DNA of 64,000 bases from Aurifilum marmelostoma (lineage: Eukaryota > Ascomycota > Sordariomycetes > Diaporthales > Cryphonectriaceae): contig JAMXSV010000003.1 of assembly GCA_027559495.1 (NCBI GenBank), positions 2,418,001 to 2,482,000 of the forward strand, read 5' to 3'. Position 1 is the stretch's first letter. Each line of letters begins with the position of its first letter. Under the pieces are notes generated by a model that saw only the letters and a program-made list of their open reading frames with translations, made no database searches and was not told the DNA's origin. The translations under genes and the position numbers were made by a program. Of the stretch, positions 35,046 to 47,037 are shown piece by piece.

Positions 35046-36746
35046 TCTCGCTTCATATTTTCTTCCTTCTCCATCTTCTCCTGGAAGACCTGAATCAATT
35101 TGTCTTTAGACTCCCTCTCTAGCCCCTGCCGAGATGGCACAGCAAGCCTTGAGGATCAGATGAGAAGAGAAAATCTGGTGGAAATTCTGATGCGGACTCT
35201 TATGTTTCTTATATTGCGACGAAAACTTGATAGACTTGCTCACACACTGGTCGGACGCTGGGGCGCTTTGGTCTGGGAACGATCTCGGCGGCTTGAAACA
35301 ACGACTCGATGGTGGCTTGTCGTCTTTTTTCTTCTAACTTCCTCTTCTACTTCTCAAATGCGAGAAAGTTAAGGTCTGCAGGCAGGGGAATGGTCTGTAT
35401 CGAGACCCTCTTCCCTGCACAAATCGTGTCCCGGGCCGCCTACACGAGTCTTGTTTACGCATACCATGTGCCATTTCCGCATGAGCGAGTTGTACTATGA
35501 GACATGCAGAGCTGTTCAATTTTAGTTTCTTGATACGGAGAACTGATCAGATGGCAGTGGCTGCCGTATTACACTTTCGAGAGCATCAGACAACGAAATC
35601 CGGTGTAGTGAGATAGATCAATGAAACTCGTTTGAGAAAAGTTCAACCCAACCTCACCAGGATCAATAGCACGCACAGTCAGACCGTGAAGCTCTTCTAC
35701 CACCTACAAGCATTGCTGGCATGGTTTGTCGTTGTAATAATATGTGTCGATCCTTGGGCTATTGAACTGTGACCCAGAACATAACCAGTGACTTCAAGGG
35801 GAGGGAAAAGGGCAGCCTTGCTTTGCAACCCCCCTCATGATCATTATGTGCTGAAACAAGGCGCTTGGCCTGACTGTGAATTCTTCTCCCGAGAGGTGCG
35901 TATGTTGCTAGAACATCATAGGAATTGGAATGCCTCACCAGCAGCCATCAGGTGCACAAGGGCGCAGGCCCCAGCAGACACCCTCTAGTGGGCCAATCTT
36001 CATGCCATACGATACCTCTGTTCTCCGTGATGCTTCTTCATCTTGTCTTCGTTCTGGACTCGACGATCTTCGAAATGCAAAACGTCTCCTATACACGCAT
36101 GCTCGTGGCCTCCCACCTCAGCGGCGAACGATCAAATCGTGAACGCACAGATGTATATAGGCTGATCATGCCGTGACTTTATCAATGGGTCGATGAATGG
36201 AATTCTATATGCCCATTGACTTCTACAGGACTAGCGGATTCCTGTGCAGGAGTACAACAGCTAGCCTGAGGCTATTGGAATCAGACTGAGGCTGTAATTA
36301 GACCAGTCAATCATTACGAGTGGTGACTAATGAACGAATCCTCAAGAATCTCCAAGCGCTTCCGGCATAGTGGCAGAAAGGTAGCTCTTTAACAGGATCT
36401 TTTTGGGTCGGACGCGGCTGGTCGAATCGCACTTTGTAAACACTTTGGTTGAAGGAGCCCCCCGCTTCTTTCTTGCAGAAGAATTACTTACCGACGACGA
36501 CGTAGACTGAACAGAATTGATAACATTTTGATGCCAGAGACTACTAAGGTGGCAGCGGATCCGCCGCGGCCCGTCCGATAGCAAATTATGCAGGTATCGC
36601 TGTAATATAAATCTAGCAAATATTTGCGAAGCATATGTCTAGCTGTAGGTATGCCATCTAATTATGCAGTAATTATGTCCCATGTAGATAAACCAGTCGT
36701 AAGCCGTGCTTCTAGCTCATTAAATCAGGAGGGCCCCGAAGTCCTC
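35046..36746. other. Intergenic, partly AT-rich spacer between convergent genes
   Basis: No gene recognised. 35046-35350 is probable 3' UTR of the upstream gene. The part from about 36250 to 36740 is visibly more AT-rich than the rest of the window, with repeated TAATTATGCAG-like words (near 36583 and 36658). This could be a decayed repeat, but no terminal repeats or transposase remnant could be identified. Confidence 0.5.
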
Positions 36747-39700
36747 TTATTTCCCTGATCGATCTCTCCTCATCAACTTGACAGCTCTCATCGCTGGAAG
36801 CGTAGAATCCCTTCCAGGGTTCCGACCGATCTCCATGCAGAGAAGCCGTATGAGATCTGTGCTTGCCCAGTAGCTCGAGTGGGCTGAGAGCATGTTTAGA
36901 TACTGCAGTTCAAGAGGGCCACCCCCAGAGCGGAGGAAGAAATCAATCTGGCCATTGTCGTTGAGCAAGAAAGCCTTCCTCTCGGCGATCTCCTCCCGGG
37001 TGAAATCGTGGACCTCCAGCTCGAGCTGCGAAGGCAGGCGGAATGTTGGTGGTTTGGTAGGTGCTGGAACGGCAGCGATATTATTGGAAGAGGTTGTCGT
37101 AGAACCTACAGGCACGAACCCGCGCATAGCACCACTCATGGACTTGAGCCAAGACTTCGCCGTGCTTGGAACGTGAGCCACCTTGAGGCTGTCGGCAAAA
37201 ACCGGATCGATCGTGCCATTGAGCAGATAGGCGATCGGGTCTTCCTTGGCGAGAATGTTGTAGATGTTGTCCACTGCCAGACACCCGAAACGGCCTGCCT
37301 CTCCGACCACATCCGTGGCAACAACGTCCTGCAATACCACCGTCAGCCGATTGTTTGTATAGTACGGAAGAGAAGCAAACCAGAAAAGATTCGAAAACAC
37401 CTACACTGGGCTCAGCCCCAGGCTTCCTCCGTCCTCGCCGAGGCATCAGACTCCCACGCTCGAGGAGGAGAAAAAATCCAGCTGGGCTACCCAACAAGAA
37501 TAGGTTGGTGGTGTCGAATTCAAAGAAACCGGTCTCGGGCGCCGGCAGACTGAGATCGAGTGGAGGAGGTACGTCGGGCTGCTTCGACAAGACTTCAAGT
37601 GCCATGACGCTCCCTAGGGAATGAGCAATCAGGTGGACACGTCCATTGCGGCGAAATCCCGGGTTGTTGCGGTACCACAGGCGGTACACGCGGTTCGCCT
37701 CGGCCACGAGAGCTTGTATCATCTTCGGTTTGTGATGTGACATGTAAAAGGGGATATCGAACATGACATCGCTGATCAAGCCTCGGACGGCCGGGATTGT
37801 ATCAGGTTCAATGTCTTTGAGACCGAAGCCTTCGGCTGCGGTTGCCCTCTCTTCGTCGCTCATTGGACCCCCGTCTTCCAGAGAGAGGGTGTGCCTCCAG
37901 TTGATCGGCAAGACCATGATGCCGTTGAAGTCGTCGCGCAGGACCCCCTTAATGGTCTCACCTCCAAGTTCAATGTTGACGAACCTCCGAAAAGCCGTGA
38001 TTGCGTGGGTGAAATGGAAGCTCTCGACCCTCTCGGCAAATTTCTGCCCTATTCCGTGAGCCACTAAGACCAGGTCAGTGACTTGATTGCGGCTTCTATC
38101 TGCTCGGCATCCAGGACATTCGCGTTGTGATGGTGAGTCTGCATTGTCATCCGTATCCGGGACAGCCTTCCGTGGCAGGTCTACCTTGGGAGCCGGCTTT
38201 TTCTTCTCGTGCAGGCGATCCCAGATGGCCTGATCAAATCCACGGACGACGGGCGTTCCAACGGTAAGCCCTTTCATGATCTTAGACACAGGTCTCCTGC
38301 CATAGTAGGCAGATGGCTTCAGGCTGGGCTTCAACAGATATGCGGCACCTGCATCCTTGTATATGACATGATAGGAACCAAAGCTTCTCGTGCTGTCGGG
38401 ACTGCTCTCGGTCCCTGCAACGACGGGGTCTAGAGCTCCTTCGGCGGCCGCTTCTCCACGAGAGCAGTGTGCAGCACAGAAAGGGTCGGACGAGATGGCC
38501 GGATCGGAGTCCCCTGGTGCTTCGAGATTACCTTCTCTTGGAACGACCGGCCGCGGCCAGAGGGGCCAAGATACCTTTTCCTCCCCCTCCGCGCCCACCT
38601 CGACAGCGCAACGGATCTCGTCGTTCCACGTCTGACTGAAAGGTCGCAGCTCTCGGTAACCAGCCTCCAGCTGGTTTGAGATGGCCGGCTCAAGCGGAAT
38701 CATAGTGTCTCTAAAAGAAATGATTAGTCTCCCCGCTTATCTCAAAAAGGCCCTCCGCTGGATGCTGCGGGAGGACTGAGAAGTCGGCCGTTCCTGGAGT
38801 TGGATCGTGTGAAGACATCGAGGGCCGTCAACCCCTGGACTGCTTACCTATAGAACCATGTTGATCTTGAGATGACGGCTATGTCGTTCACTGGAGACCA
38901 ATAGATGGGTTTCATCAGCAGTGAGGGCAGGGAGACCATGTGTAATCTCGACACGCCCACTGGCACTTCGACAGCACGGACTCCCTCTTGCAAATATTCT
39001 TTACTCTCCGGACCAGCTCGTGTAGGAGATGTGACATATTGACTTGCGTCGTTCTTTCTTTCGTCCTGAAGGTCTGTAGGTACCACTGGCTCTTGCTCGG
39101 CAGTAGAGCTCGAGGTAGGTCCCTTAGGCGTCCTGGGCCCATCATTCTCTACCCTGACGAAGGGCTTGCCAGAGATACCGTCGTCAACGACGGGAGGCCG
39201 CACAGGCACAGCGGCTTGTTTTGGAAAAGGCTTGCTTTCAGGCTGCGGCGTAGATGCCAAGGAAGAAGCATGTTGGCGGCGGCTGTCTATCGATCCAGAG
39301 CGGCTCGCAGGTGTATTTGACGTGAGTGATGATGCCCTGCCCCTAGAGGAGGTCGACAGTGCGGGAATCACGAAGCCCTCCGTCCTTGGGGTCGACGTCG
39401 ACATGGAGGGCGGAACGCGTGGGGGTACGACAATGGGCGCAGGGCGGTCTCGCTCCATGGCGGCCATAACCCTCTCAACGACATGCTCCTGTCCCAGCTC
39501 CTTTTGCTTCCTCCTTGTGAGCTCGCAAAACGTCTCGGTGAGTGCCTTGGACGCCTCGACGAGCAAAGCCTGACAACACACTGGCACAGTGGTATTTGCC
39601 AGGGAGTCCAAAGGTGCCTCCAGAGGAAGTCTGGACTGGCTCTCCTGGCCATGTTTCTCCCTGTGCCTGCGAACAAGGCTGTTCACAATCCCCGAGACCT

Positions 39701-40046
39701 TCTGATGGTTGAGGGCAGCGAGGGCTGGCTCGAGGGCTCTGTTGGCCAGAGCAGCCTGGTGAGAGCTTCGGTGGCCTGGAGAGGCTAGTCCGAGCCATGC
39801 CCTCTCCAGAGCGTTGTTGTCGGCAGGAGAGAAGGGGCGGAGGGCGGCTTTCGAGGAAGAGGAGGAGGACTTGTCGGTGGACGTTTGCACAGTGGCCGTC
39901 GAGAGAGGGTCGTCTAAAGGGACCAGACTGTGGTAGAAAAACTGGGCGCGGATCGGGGGGATGCCATCGAGGAGAGCATCCTCGGGGTCAGGCTCGACCA
40001 CAGGCGCAAGACGGCATGCCGCGCGGTAGGTATGAGAGGGCTCCAT
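36747..40046 (-). CDS. DDHD-domain phospholipase A1 (Ddl1/PA-PLA1 family)
   Basis: Predicted 1028 residues. Exons on the minus strand are 40046-38848, 38710-37405 and 37328-36747; the introns are 137 and 76 nt. The second uses a GTAGGT donor, chosen because it alone restores phase 0 and family continuity. The family hydrolyses phosphatidic acid and other phospholipids; the yeast relative Ddl1 acts on mitochondrial cardiolipin. Features in order: a Pro/Ser-rich N-terminus; a WWE-like segment across exons 1 and 2 (YWSPVNDIAVISRSTWFYRD); the lipase region with LVAHGIGQ and the nucleophile Ser764 in IAHSLGSVM; then the DDHD domain with FLLGSPAGFF, VDNIYNILAKEDPIAYLL, QIDFFLRSGG and SAHSSYW. These supply the Asp, Asp, His residues that name the domain. 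The basic tail ends KLMRRDRSGK. The gene is intact. It shares orientation with the exchanger gene 0.6 kb upstream. Confidence 0.92.
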
Positions 40047-40655
40047 AGCTATCGATCCGGAAAGTAAGTCAAGACGGAGTCGGTGCACAGGCAGACGCTA
40101 TACACTGTAGCCTCCTTGCGGTCAACCCCAGCCAGGCCTTTGAGGAGAAGGAGAGGGAGGAAGCTGAGTCTTTGTGCCACGGAGACTTACAGCTGAAGCA
40201 GACTCCGTCCGTCTCAGTCCGTACCCCTGGGGAGTATCATAGTAGCTGGTGTGGTCGCAGCATCCTGTGCTGTTGGGTATCGGGCAGATAGGTGGCATAA
40301 GTCGCGAGGACACGAAAACATCGTGACTGTGTGGTGAGGCTTATGCACAGGGCGACGTGCTGCTGTTGGAGGGGCCTGCTTGCCTGCTTGCGTGCTAGAG
40401 CAGTATGTTACTGGTGGTTAGTTATGACGTGGTGCTCTGCAGTGGGTCCCATCCGCAGCCACACGTACGCGGCTGGGCCCCCGCCCATCCTTCTACAGTA
40501 GCCCAGGCAGCACCGGTATTGCATAGGGCGCAGCAGGGGACACCAAACACTTACATACAGCAGCACACAGTGACATCTGGTATTACTATCATATAGTAGG
40601 GCACTGGGCGCTGGCAGCTATACACATATGTTGTATACATCAAAACTTTCCTCGA
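40047..40655. other. Spacer / promoter of the DDHD phospholipase gene
   Basis: No coding sequence recognised. It must hold the 3' end of the exchanger transcript and the promoter of the phospholipase gene, both read leftwards. Confidence 0.6.
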
Positions 40656-41844
40656 TCAGTCGTCATCTTGCTGCCGACCGTTGACGAGCTCGACGCCCAG
40701 GAATGCCAGATAGCCGGCCAACAACAGCAGACCTGTCCATCGTCTGCCACCAACCAGGACAATCACTAGCAATACACCCGCCGAGGCCCACATCACCAAG
40801 GCTTCAATCAAGCTCATCTGCACACCTCCCCCCTTCTGCATCACCACCGGTCCCGAGGAACAGAACACCCCCTCCACAGAGCGTCAAGAAGATATTTGAC
40901 CCGACCGTGTTTGCCACCAGTATCCCAGGCTGATGTCTCATTCCCGACTTCAAGGCAACGGTCTTGTCAGGAAGGGTCGTGGCAAGCGACACGATGGTCG
41001 CGCCTGTCACGGAGCTGGACAGCCCCAGGCGTTCTCCCATGGTTCTGGCCGACCTCGCGATTACATAGCCCGAGATCAGCATCAATACCAGGCCGAGTAA
41101 GATCTCCAGCACATACTTCCGCAGTGGTTTGGGTCTGGACTGGCCTTTACTCAACCTGAACCTCTTCATATGCCTCGTATCTGCTGCTATGGCACGCGAC
41201 CCTCCCATCAATGGCCCGGAAGAAGAACCCGGAGCATGTTCGTCCGGTTCGTCATCTTCGTTCACCTCGTCGCCTGCATCTCGAAGTATTTCCGACTCGT
41301 CGTGCCCCTCTGAGTCCGGTTCCGACTCCGAGTCCGGGTCATCTGAATCGTTCTCCGGCGCGGCGAGTGTTCCTCTGTAGATAAGCCACGTCACGGACGC
41401 AAGGTAGATGGCGAACGCCATCGCCAAGACAACACCGCCGAGCCATCTTAGCCCCGATGGCAGGGTGTAAGACATGAGCAGAAATGCCGATGTCAAGCCG
41501 AGCGAGATGGCAGTGTAGATCTTGGAGCTCTGGTCGAACCTCATTCCTTCCCTAGTAAAGAGCAGGCCCAGCGAGAAGGATCCCAAGATGTTGGCAATGT
41601 TACTGCCCACCAGGTTTCCCATCGCGAGAGGGCTCTGATGTTGTCCTATAGCGATCAGAATCACGACCAGCTCTTCCCATTCGGCGCCACAGGTGAGTAG
41701 GCCGACCAATGTTGGCGACACACCAATCCTCTTGGCAACAATGGCACTGCCGTCGATAAACTTATCGGCACCCCGTTCCAGGACAAAGAGACCGCATAAG
41801 AACGCTGTGACACTGAAAATGAGGCCATCGTCGGTTTCCGCCAT
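40656..41844 (-). CDS. YrbG-like Na+/Ca2+ exchanger-family membrane protein, frameshifted near its 3' end
   Basis: A single exon from ATG 41844. The continuous frame gives 346 residues and ends at 40804. Family-like sequence then continues in the +1 frame to a stop at 40656. Removing one base from the run of six G (minus strand, 40828-40833) gives 395 residues ending in two more membrane segments. The protein has about ten hydrophobic segments and two inverted alpha repeats. Repeat one is around residues 45-90 (CGAEWEELVV, GNLVGSNIANI). Repeat two is around 278-325 (SLATTLPDKTVAL, ANTVGSNIFL). The halves are joined by a very acidic loop, about residues 163-205. Such proteins exchange Ca2+ or other cations for Na+, H+ or K+ across organelle or plasma membranes. 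The usual GTSxPE signatures are altered here, so ion specificity is uncertain. It is transcribed away from the NRAMP gene. Confidence 0.85.
40828..40833 (-). other. Six-G run at the exchanger frameshift
   Basis: On the minus strand the context is GCAGAAG5GAGGTGTGC. With five G the frame continues into the final membrane segments; with six it ends 8 codons later. Confidence 0.85.
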
Positions 41845-42706
41845 CGTTATCGGCGGGCAAGCTCGTTTGACGCGGCGTTCGCTGCGCTCTTCGAGGATGC
41901 CGACAATGCGTGGGTGACGTGAAACCTCTCAGCAGCCCTCGATCGATGTGTCGCGAGCCAGTCCAAGACGTACCGTAGATTCCGGAGGAGGACGAGGTGC
42001 GCCGGAGACGATGCTGGTGTAGTTGAGGCAGGTCTCATGCGTTCATGCGTTCCCAATCATTGCTGTCATGCAGTGGATCAAAATTGCTCGTATGCGAGTT
42101 GAGACCCTACCAAGTCGGGCGATGTTATGTTGAAGCATGTAAGTTTAGTATCCCCATAGTTTACCGGATCTTACACCTCAATCTCCCGGGCTACCATGAC
42201 GGCCTAGAGGTTCTGCAGTGGTCGGTTGCACATGCAGTGCTCATGCAAGTCGATGTGGCTATCGTCCTGTTGCATGGGAAATACGAGAGATCTCAGCCGG
42301 GGCAGGCGACAGCTGGACCAGCCACGCTTCTATTTTCAGACCTCGAAAATACGTATCTACCCACTCTATCGTTTCTTCCTGTGCTGAGGTCAGATTCCCA
42401 GTGTGCCAAGACGATTTGTTGGTACAGATTGCTGCGCTAGGTCTTCCTGATTCGGAATGTAGTTAATGACCTGCATCGCCAGCCCTGGGGTGATAGGTCA
42501 GCGCTCTGCCAAAGCTTATGCAAGGTGCGATAGATGCAGCAACCCTCTGATGTTCTGCTTTTCTCATAAGTGGACAACAGCAAGCTTTTCAAAGGCAATA
42601 ACAGACCTCTATCTTCACTGTGGTCACCAGGAAAATAACAGGTGACAACGACTGTGAGCTGGCTTGTGTTGCAAGCATCAACTCTTGGAAACTGCATCTT
42701 GAAACC
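41845..42706. promoter_or_regulatory. Shared divergent promoter region of exchanger and NRAMP genes
   Basis: An 862-nt region between the start codons of two cation-transporter genes read in opposite directions. No coding region is convincing in it. Control elements cannot be assigned by eye; co-regulation is inferred from position only. Confidence 0.5.
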
Positions 42707-44635
42707 ATGACAGACATTGCTCGGCATGACGATGCCGATGAACAAGGAGAGATAGACAAGGAGTCAGGCACCGCTGTAGTCGTTTCGCATTCGCCTGTAC
42801 CGGACGACACCAGCCTCAAGAAGCGTTGGAAACAGCTGGTGATCTGGATCAGCTCTTCTTATTGTACCACCACGTCAAGCATCCCTTTATCGCAGTCTCA
42901 ACTCTCTTACCAGCATGATACCTCTATGACGGCGCGGGTCCGCAGGTTCTGCGCATATCTCGGCCCGGGTGCCATCATCTCTGTTGCGTACATAGATCCA
43001 GACAATTACCAGACAGCCATCTCGTCTGGTGCTTCTTTCCAGTATAAGTTGCTGTCCATGGTTCTCGTCTCGAATCTGATCGCCATCTACCTCCAGGTAC
43101 GCGTCCAGGCCCCCAAATCGCCTCTAACAAGGAGAGAGAAAAAGGATCACTGACAGGAAAGTGCGACCATAGGCTCTGTGTGTCAAGCTGGGTACAGTCA
43201 CGGGCCTGGATCTCGCCCAGCTGAACCATCGCTACCTGCCACGGTGGCTTGATTTGTTCATATACGCCATCGCAGAGGCCTGTATTATCTGCACCGACCT
43301 GGGACAGGTTATAGGGACCGCCATCTCTCTGAACATCTTGTTACCGAGGCTCCCTCTCTCGGCCGCTTGTTGTATATCGGTGGTCGAGACACTGCTCATC
43401 CTCCTCTTCTACAAGCCTAATGGGGAGCTGAGGCGGGTTCGGCTTTTTGAGTTCTTCATCGCAATGTTGGTCGTCGCAGTCTTTGTCACCATCTGCCTCC
43501 TCCTGGCCAGAATCTCGGCTCCCGCGGGCCCAGTGTTCAGAGGGTTCCTGCCGTCACGCGATATCTTCGTTGGTGAGGGATTGTATGAGTCTTGTGCCCT
43601 TCTTGGTGGTAGTACGTTCAGGCATTCGAGCTGCAGCAACCCCCTTAGAGAGTCCTGGCATATATCGCCACCACTGACCACATGTCCTTGCCAGCCCTGA
43701 TGCCTCATACCATCTACCTGGGTACAGCATTATCACGCTCTCGGTTATACGATTTCGACACGAAGCACAACCTCGCCAGTCCGAGGGCCAGCTCGGAAAG
43801 CTTGTACCGACCATCCCTCCGAGCAATTCGGTCGTGTCTGTCATACTCTGTCGCCGAACTCTGCATCACCTTGGGGACGGTGGCAGTATTTACTAACTCG
43901 GCCCTGGTCATTATCTCGGGGACAGCGTTCCACAGCCTGGGAAGTAATGACCTTTCTGATGACATTTATTCGTTACACGACCTGTTCTCGTCCGTGATTG
44001 CACCGGCGGCTGGTACGCTCTTCGCCGTATCCCTTCGTAAGTACCTCACCAAGGCGGACTGATGTGGCCTTAGCTCGTCTTCTTTTGCTTTTCTTCCTCT
44101 CTGATGCCTTTCTGCACACAGTCCACTACCTCGTTCTCTCTTCCTATGCTGATAAAATAAACGGCAGTTCTTTCGGGCGTGAGTGCAGGCATCGTGGCGA
44201 CGATGGCAGGGCAGGTGGTGATGGAGGGTGCACTTCAGATCCGGGTGTCGCCTTTTGTCAGGAGGCTGGCGACACGATGCGTGGCTATCAGTAAGTTAGG
44301 TGCAGCATGCATAGACAGACCCTCACCTGCTAAGCGTCACCCGTGTAGTCCCAGCCCTGATTGTGGCTCTTTCTGTGGGCCAGGAAGGCTTGTCACAGGC
44401 ATTGATTGCCTGCAATTACATATTGGCAATCGGCCTCATCTTTGTGACATTTCCTCTGGTATATTACACCAGCACGGCCAGGTACATGACCGTGCCGAGC
44501 GACGAGGGGACTAGTTTGGTTAGTATGGTCAACAACGCGTTGACGACTACTGTGGCATACCTGATCTGGGCAATCGTTGTCTTTATGGACCTAGCTACTG
44601 TTATTCTGGTCGGCATGGGAATTGAAGACGATTGA
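42707..44635 (+). CDS. NRAMP-family divalent metal transporter
   Basis: Predicted 525 residues. Exons are 42707-43096, 43173-43608, 43695-44036, 44168-44290 and 44349-44635; introns of 76, 86, 131 and 58 nt all keep frame. NRAMP (Smf) proteins bring Mn2+, Fe2+ and related ions into the cytosol with protons. Visible: an acidic N-terminus, then about eleven hydrophobic segments. The TM1 metal site reads YIDPDNYQTA (Asp97-Pro-Asp99-Asn100), against the usual DPGN. The TM6 site reads ALMPHTIYLG with Met278-Pro-His280 conserved. The transport signature segment SAGIVATMAGQVVMEG is intact, split from the preceding helix by intron 3. The metal-binding Asp, Asn, Met and His residues are all present. 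ATG 42707 starts the acidic tail; the frame extends 29 codons upstream without a better start. It may belong to a fungal subfamily separate from the Smf1/2/3 transporters. Confidence 0.9.
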
Positions 44636-47037
44636 GCGACTCTGAGAGGAGAGCAATTGGGCGGGGGGCTGCCTATACAGTCAAGTCGAGACGGCAAGAA
44701 GAGCAGTTTGTGCTCAAAAGGTGTCATACTTTATGAATGCCAGTGGGGAATTGTCGTTGTCTGTTTCTATGTTGTAGAGGCTCCTCAGAGGGGGCAACAA
44801 GGAGTGCCCCAGGTGGAGTACAGCGGCCCGGGCGCGCACACAGCGGAGCCATCTCAGTGCTGGGGCAGGATCTTGGGGGACGCCCTGACAGGTCGCCCGC
44901 TCCACTGTCCCAGCTGTTAAGCTTGGGAGATCAGTGCAGGCCTATAGTATACGACAAACCCTTAGTGGCAGGTGGGACCCCCTCCTCCCTCTCTCTCGCA
45001 CTTCTGACGGGTGCCACGGGGCTGCAACATGGACGACTCAACGCTAACACAGCGGGCACTACCTGACTTGACCTTCCAACTCTAGTGCATGCACGTACCA
45101 CCCAGCCCCACCACAGTGCAGTGGGACGGAAGAGCTCATGTGGGCCGGATGGATCTGAATCCCGGGGCAGCGATGACGACGTCGAGCATAGTATCTCACA
45201 GCCTCATTTCTTTTCTTTTTTTCTTCTTCGGGGGGGGTGTGTGTCTGTCTGCTCATTCTTCACTCAAGCCAAGATGCGCAGAATCGGCGGATTGGCGAGC
45301 AGTGAGTATGTCGCCATCACAAGAGTACTAATCATCAGCTCGCACTATGATCAGGCATGTGTGCCGAGGGATTTGAAGTTCGAATTGGAGGGTAAGGCGC
45401 CAAACAGTCCCGTTTGCCTCGCTGTTGCCATTCCGTACCAAGGGGTCGTCGCCCCTTCTAGGCAGCGTTAGGCTAGAGCCTGGTGGCGGTTGGGGAAGGG
45501 GGTAGGGAAAACAAAGTTGAGATGGCTGGATGGCTTGTGAGGGCAGGCTAGTGAGGGCCACTGCAATCTTCTTCCGAGTCTTTGTGTGCATCGGTGGTAC
45601 ATTCTTATCTGCATCGGGCGTGGCATGTCAGCCCAATCACACCAGGATCGGGAGGGAAGAGTGTCTCAAGTATCCCCTCCTAAACACCTGAGCATCTGTG
45701 GGTGGTCCCCCCCCCCAACACACGCATCCTGCTCTTGTTATTGAGCGACTCTGCCTCATCATCCAACCTAGTCCCTAGATAAGCCTGTCCATCGAGATCC
45801 CTTAGTCTTTTCTGACTTTTTTTCTTTTTTCCCTTCTTCTTTGCTTCCTTTTTTTCTTTTCTCCATCACATAGAGTATGGGTGGAAAAGGCAGGCAGGGG
45901 CGACTAGGTGGGCCGGTGTGTGGCGCTCATGTATGTTCCATGTATGTGACAGGAATGGATCACGGTTGCAGTGGATCTACCAGTCAGCCAGTCTATAGTA
46001 GTACGTGCATGTGCTAGGTGCCTGTGCTACTGTAGGTGCTACTATGGATGGTATGAGCCAATGTTACGGCCTTGCCTTTCGCTGCATGCAGCCAACCTCC
46101 CTCCCATACAACTCTGCCTCAAGCCCCCCTCTTTTCCCTTCCGATGCCCTTTCCAATAACATTCACCCGCCACTACAAGAGGGCTTCTGGTGATGATGGT
46201 AGTACTCCCCCTATGAACCAACCTCCTAGTAGTGGTGTGCAGTATCATGGTGCTATGGTCCTTAGTGGTAGACTGATAACGGGATAGCTCTGTTGTCGCC
46301 TCCCCCTCCATCCGACCACCCCCCCTGCGCCATCTGCAGATCCTCGCTCACCCGCACTAGACCACCATCCAATACGCTGGGGAACCTTGCTTCTGAACCC
46401 TCTCTTCTCCCTGGTACCCTGTCCCTCACTCTTGCCGCCCCCCCTCCCAAGTGACACTCTCAGGCCTCTCCCTGTAATCTTCTCTATCTCTTGCTGTAGT
46501 GGCACCACGCAAGGGCATCTTCACACCTCCATCCCTTCCTCTCCTCTCTCCTCCTTCACTCCCGCTTCTAGTCCCGCCTGGTCTTTGTTCTGTCCTGTCC
46601 CTGCCGCCCTCTGGAAATCTCGACCTCTTGTTGCTGCTCACCTTCTCCGCATCCCTCGGGCTCTGCTCTGCAGCTCCTGCCGCTGACAACCCGGCGTCTG
46701 TCTCGATTCTGCTCCTGCTTGCTTGATTTATTGATCTCGAAATACTCAGGTCTCCATCCACCTTGAAAGTTGTGCGATCTCTCCACGACCTCCAGCTGTG
46801 TCTTGGCTGCTTCCTACGATAGGCCAGCCAGATCACCGTTTTCCAGGGTCATTCCGGACCAGATGGTCAATCTCGACCCATTGTTCTCTGACTGTCATCT
46901 CCTCATTCTGTACGGCTGAGGCAGCCTCGTCTGTGGTCGGACAGCATTGGTAGCAGAGAGAGGGAGAGAGAGAGAAAGGGTCTCGGAGTTCTTGCGTCAC
47001 GTTCCTCCTTCACGCCCGCTCGACCTCGCTCGATCAT
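44636..47037. other. Intergenic region / promoter of the PPS1-like gene
   Basis: No gene recognised. The right half (46380-46800) is strongly pyrimidine-rich, and a GAGAGA purine patch lies at 46957-46978, 60 nt before the start codon. Open frames of 100-136 codons on both strands are products of that composition. Confidence 0.55.

Noticed and set aside
40820..40840. Programmed -1 frameshift at the G-rich heptamer in the exchanger
   Set aside because: The downstream coding frame is +1, not -1, relative to the upstream one, so slippage of that kind would not join them.
40804..40910. A 49-51 nt intron joining the two exchanger frames
   Set aside because: It would remove the stretch VLFLGTGGDAEGG, which fits the family's membrane helix and loop, and the donors are poor.
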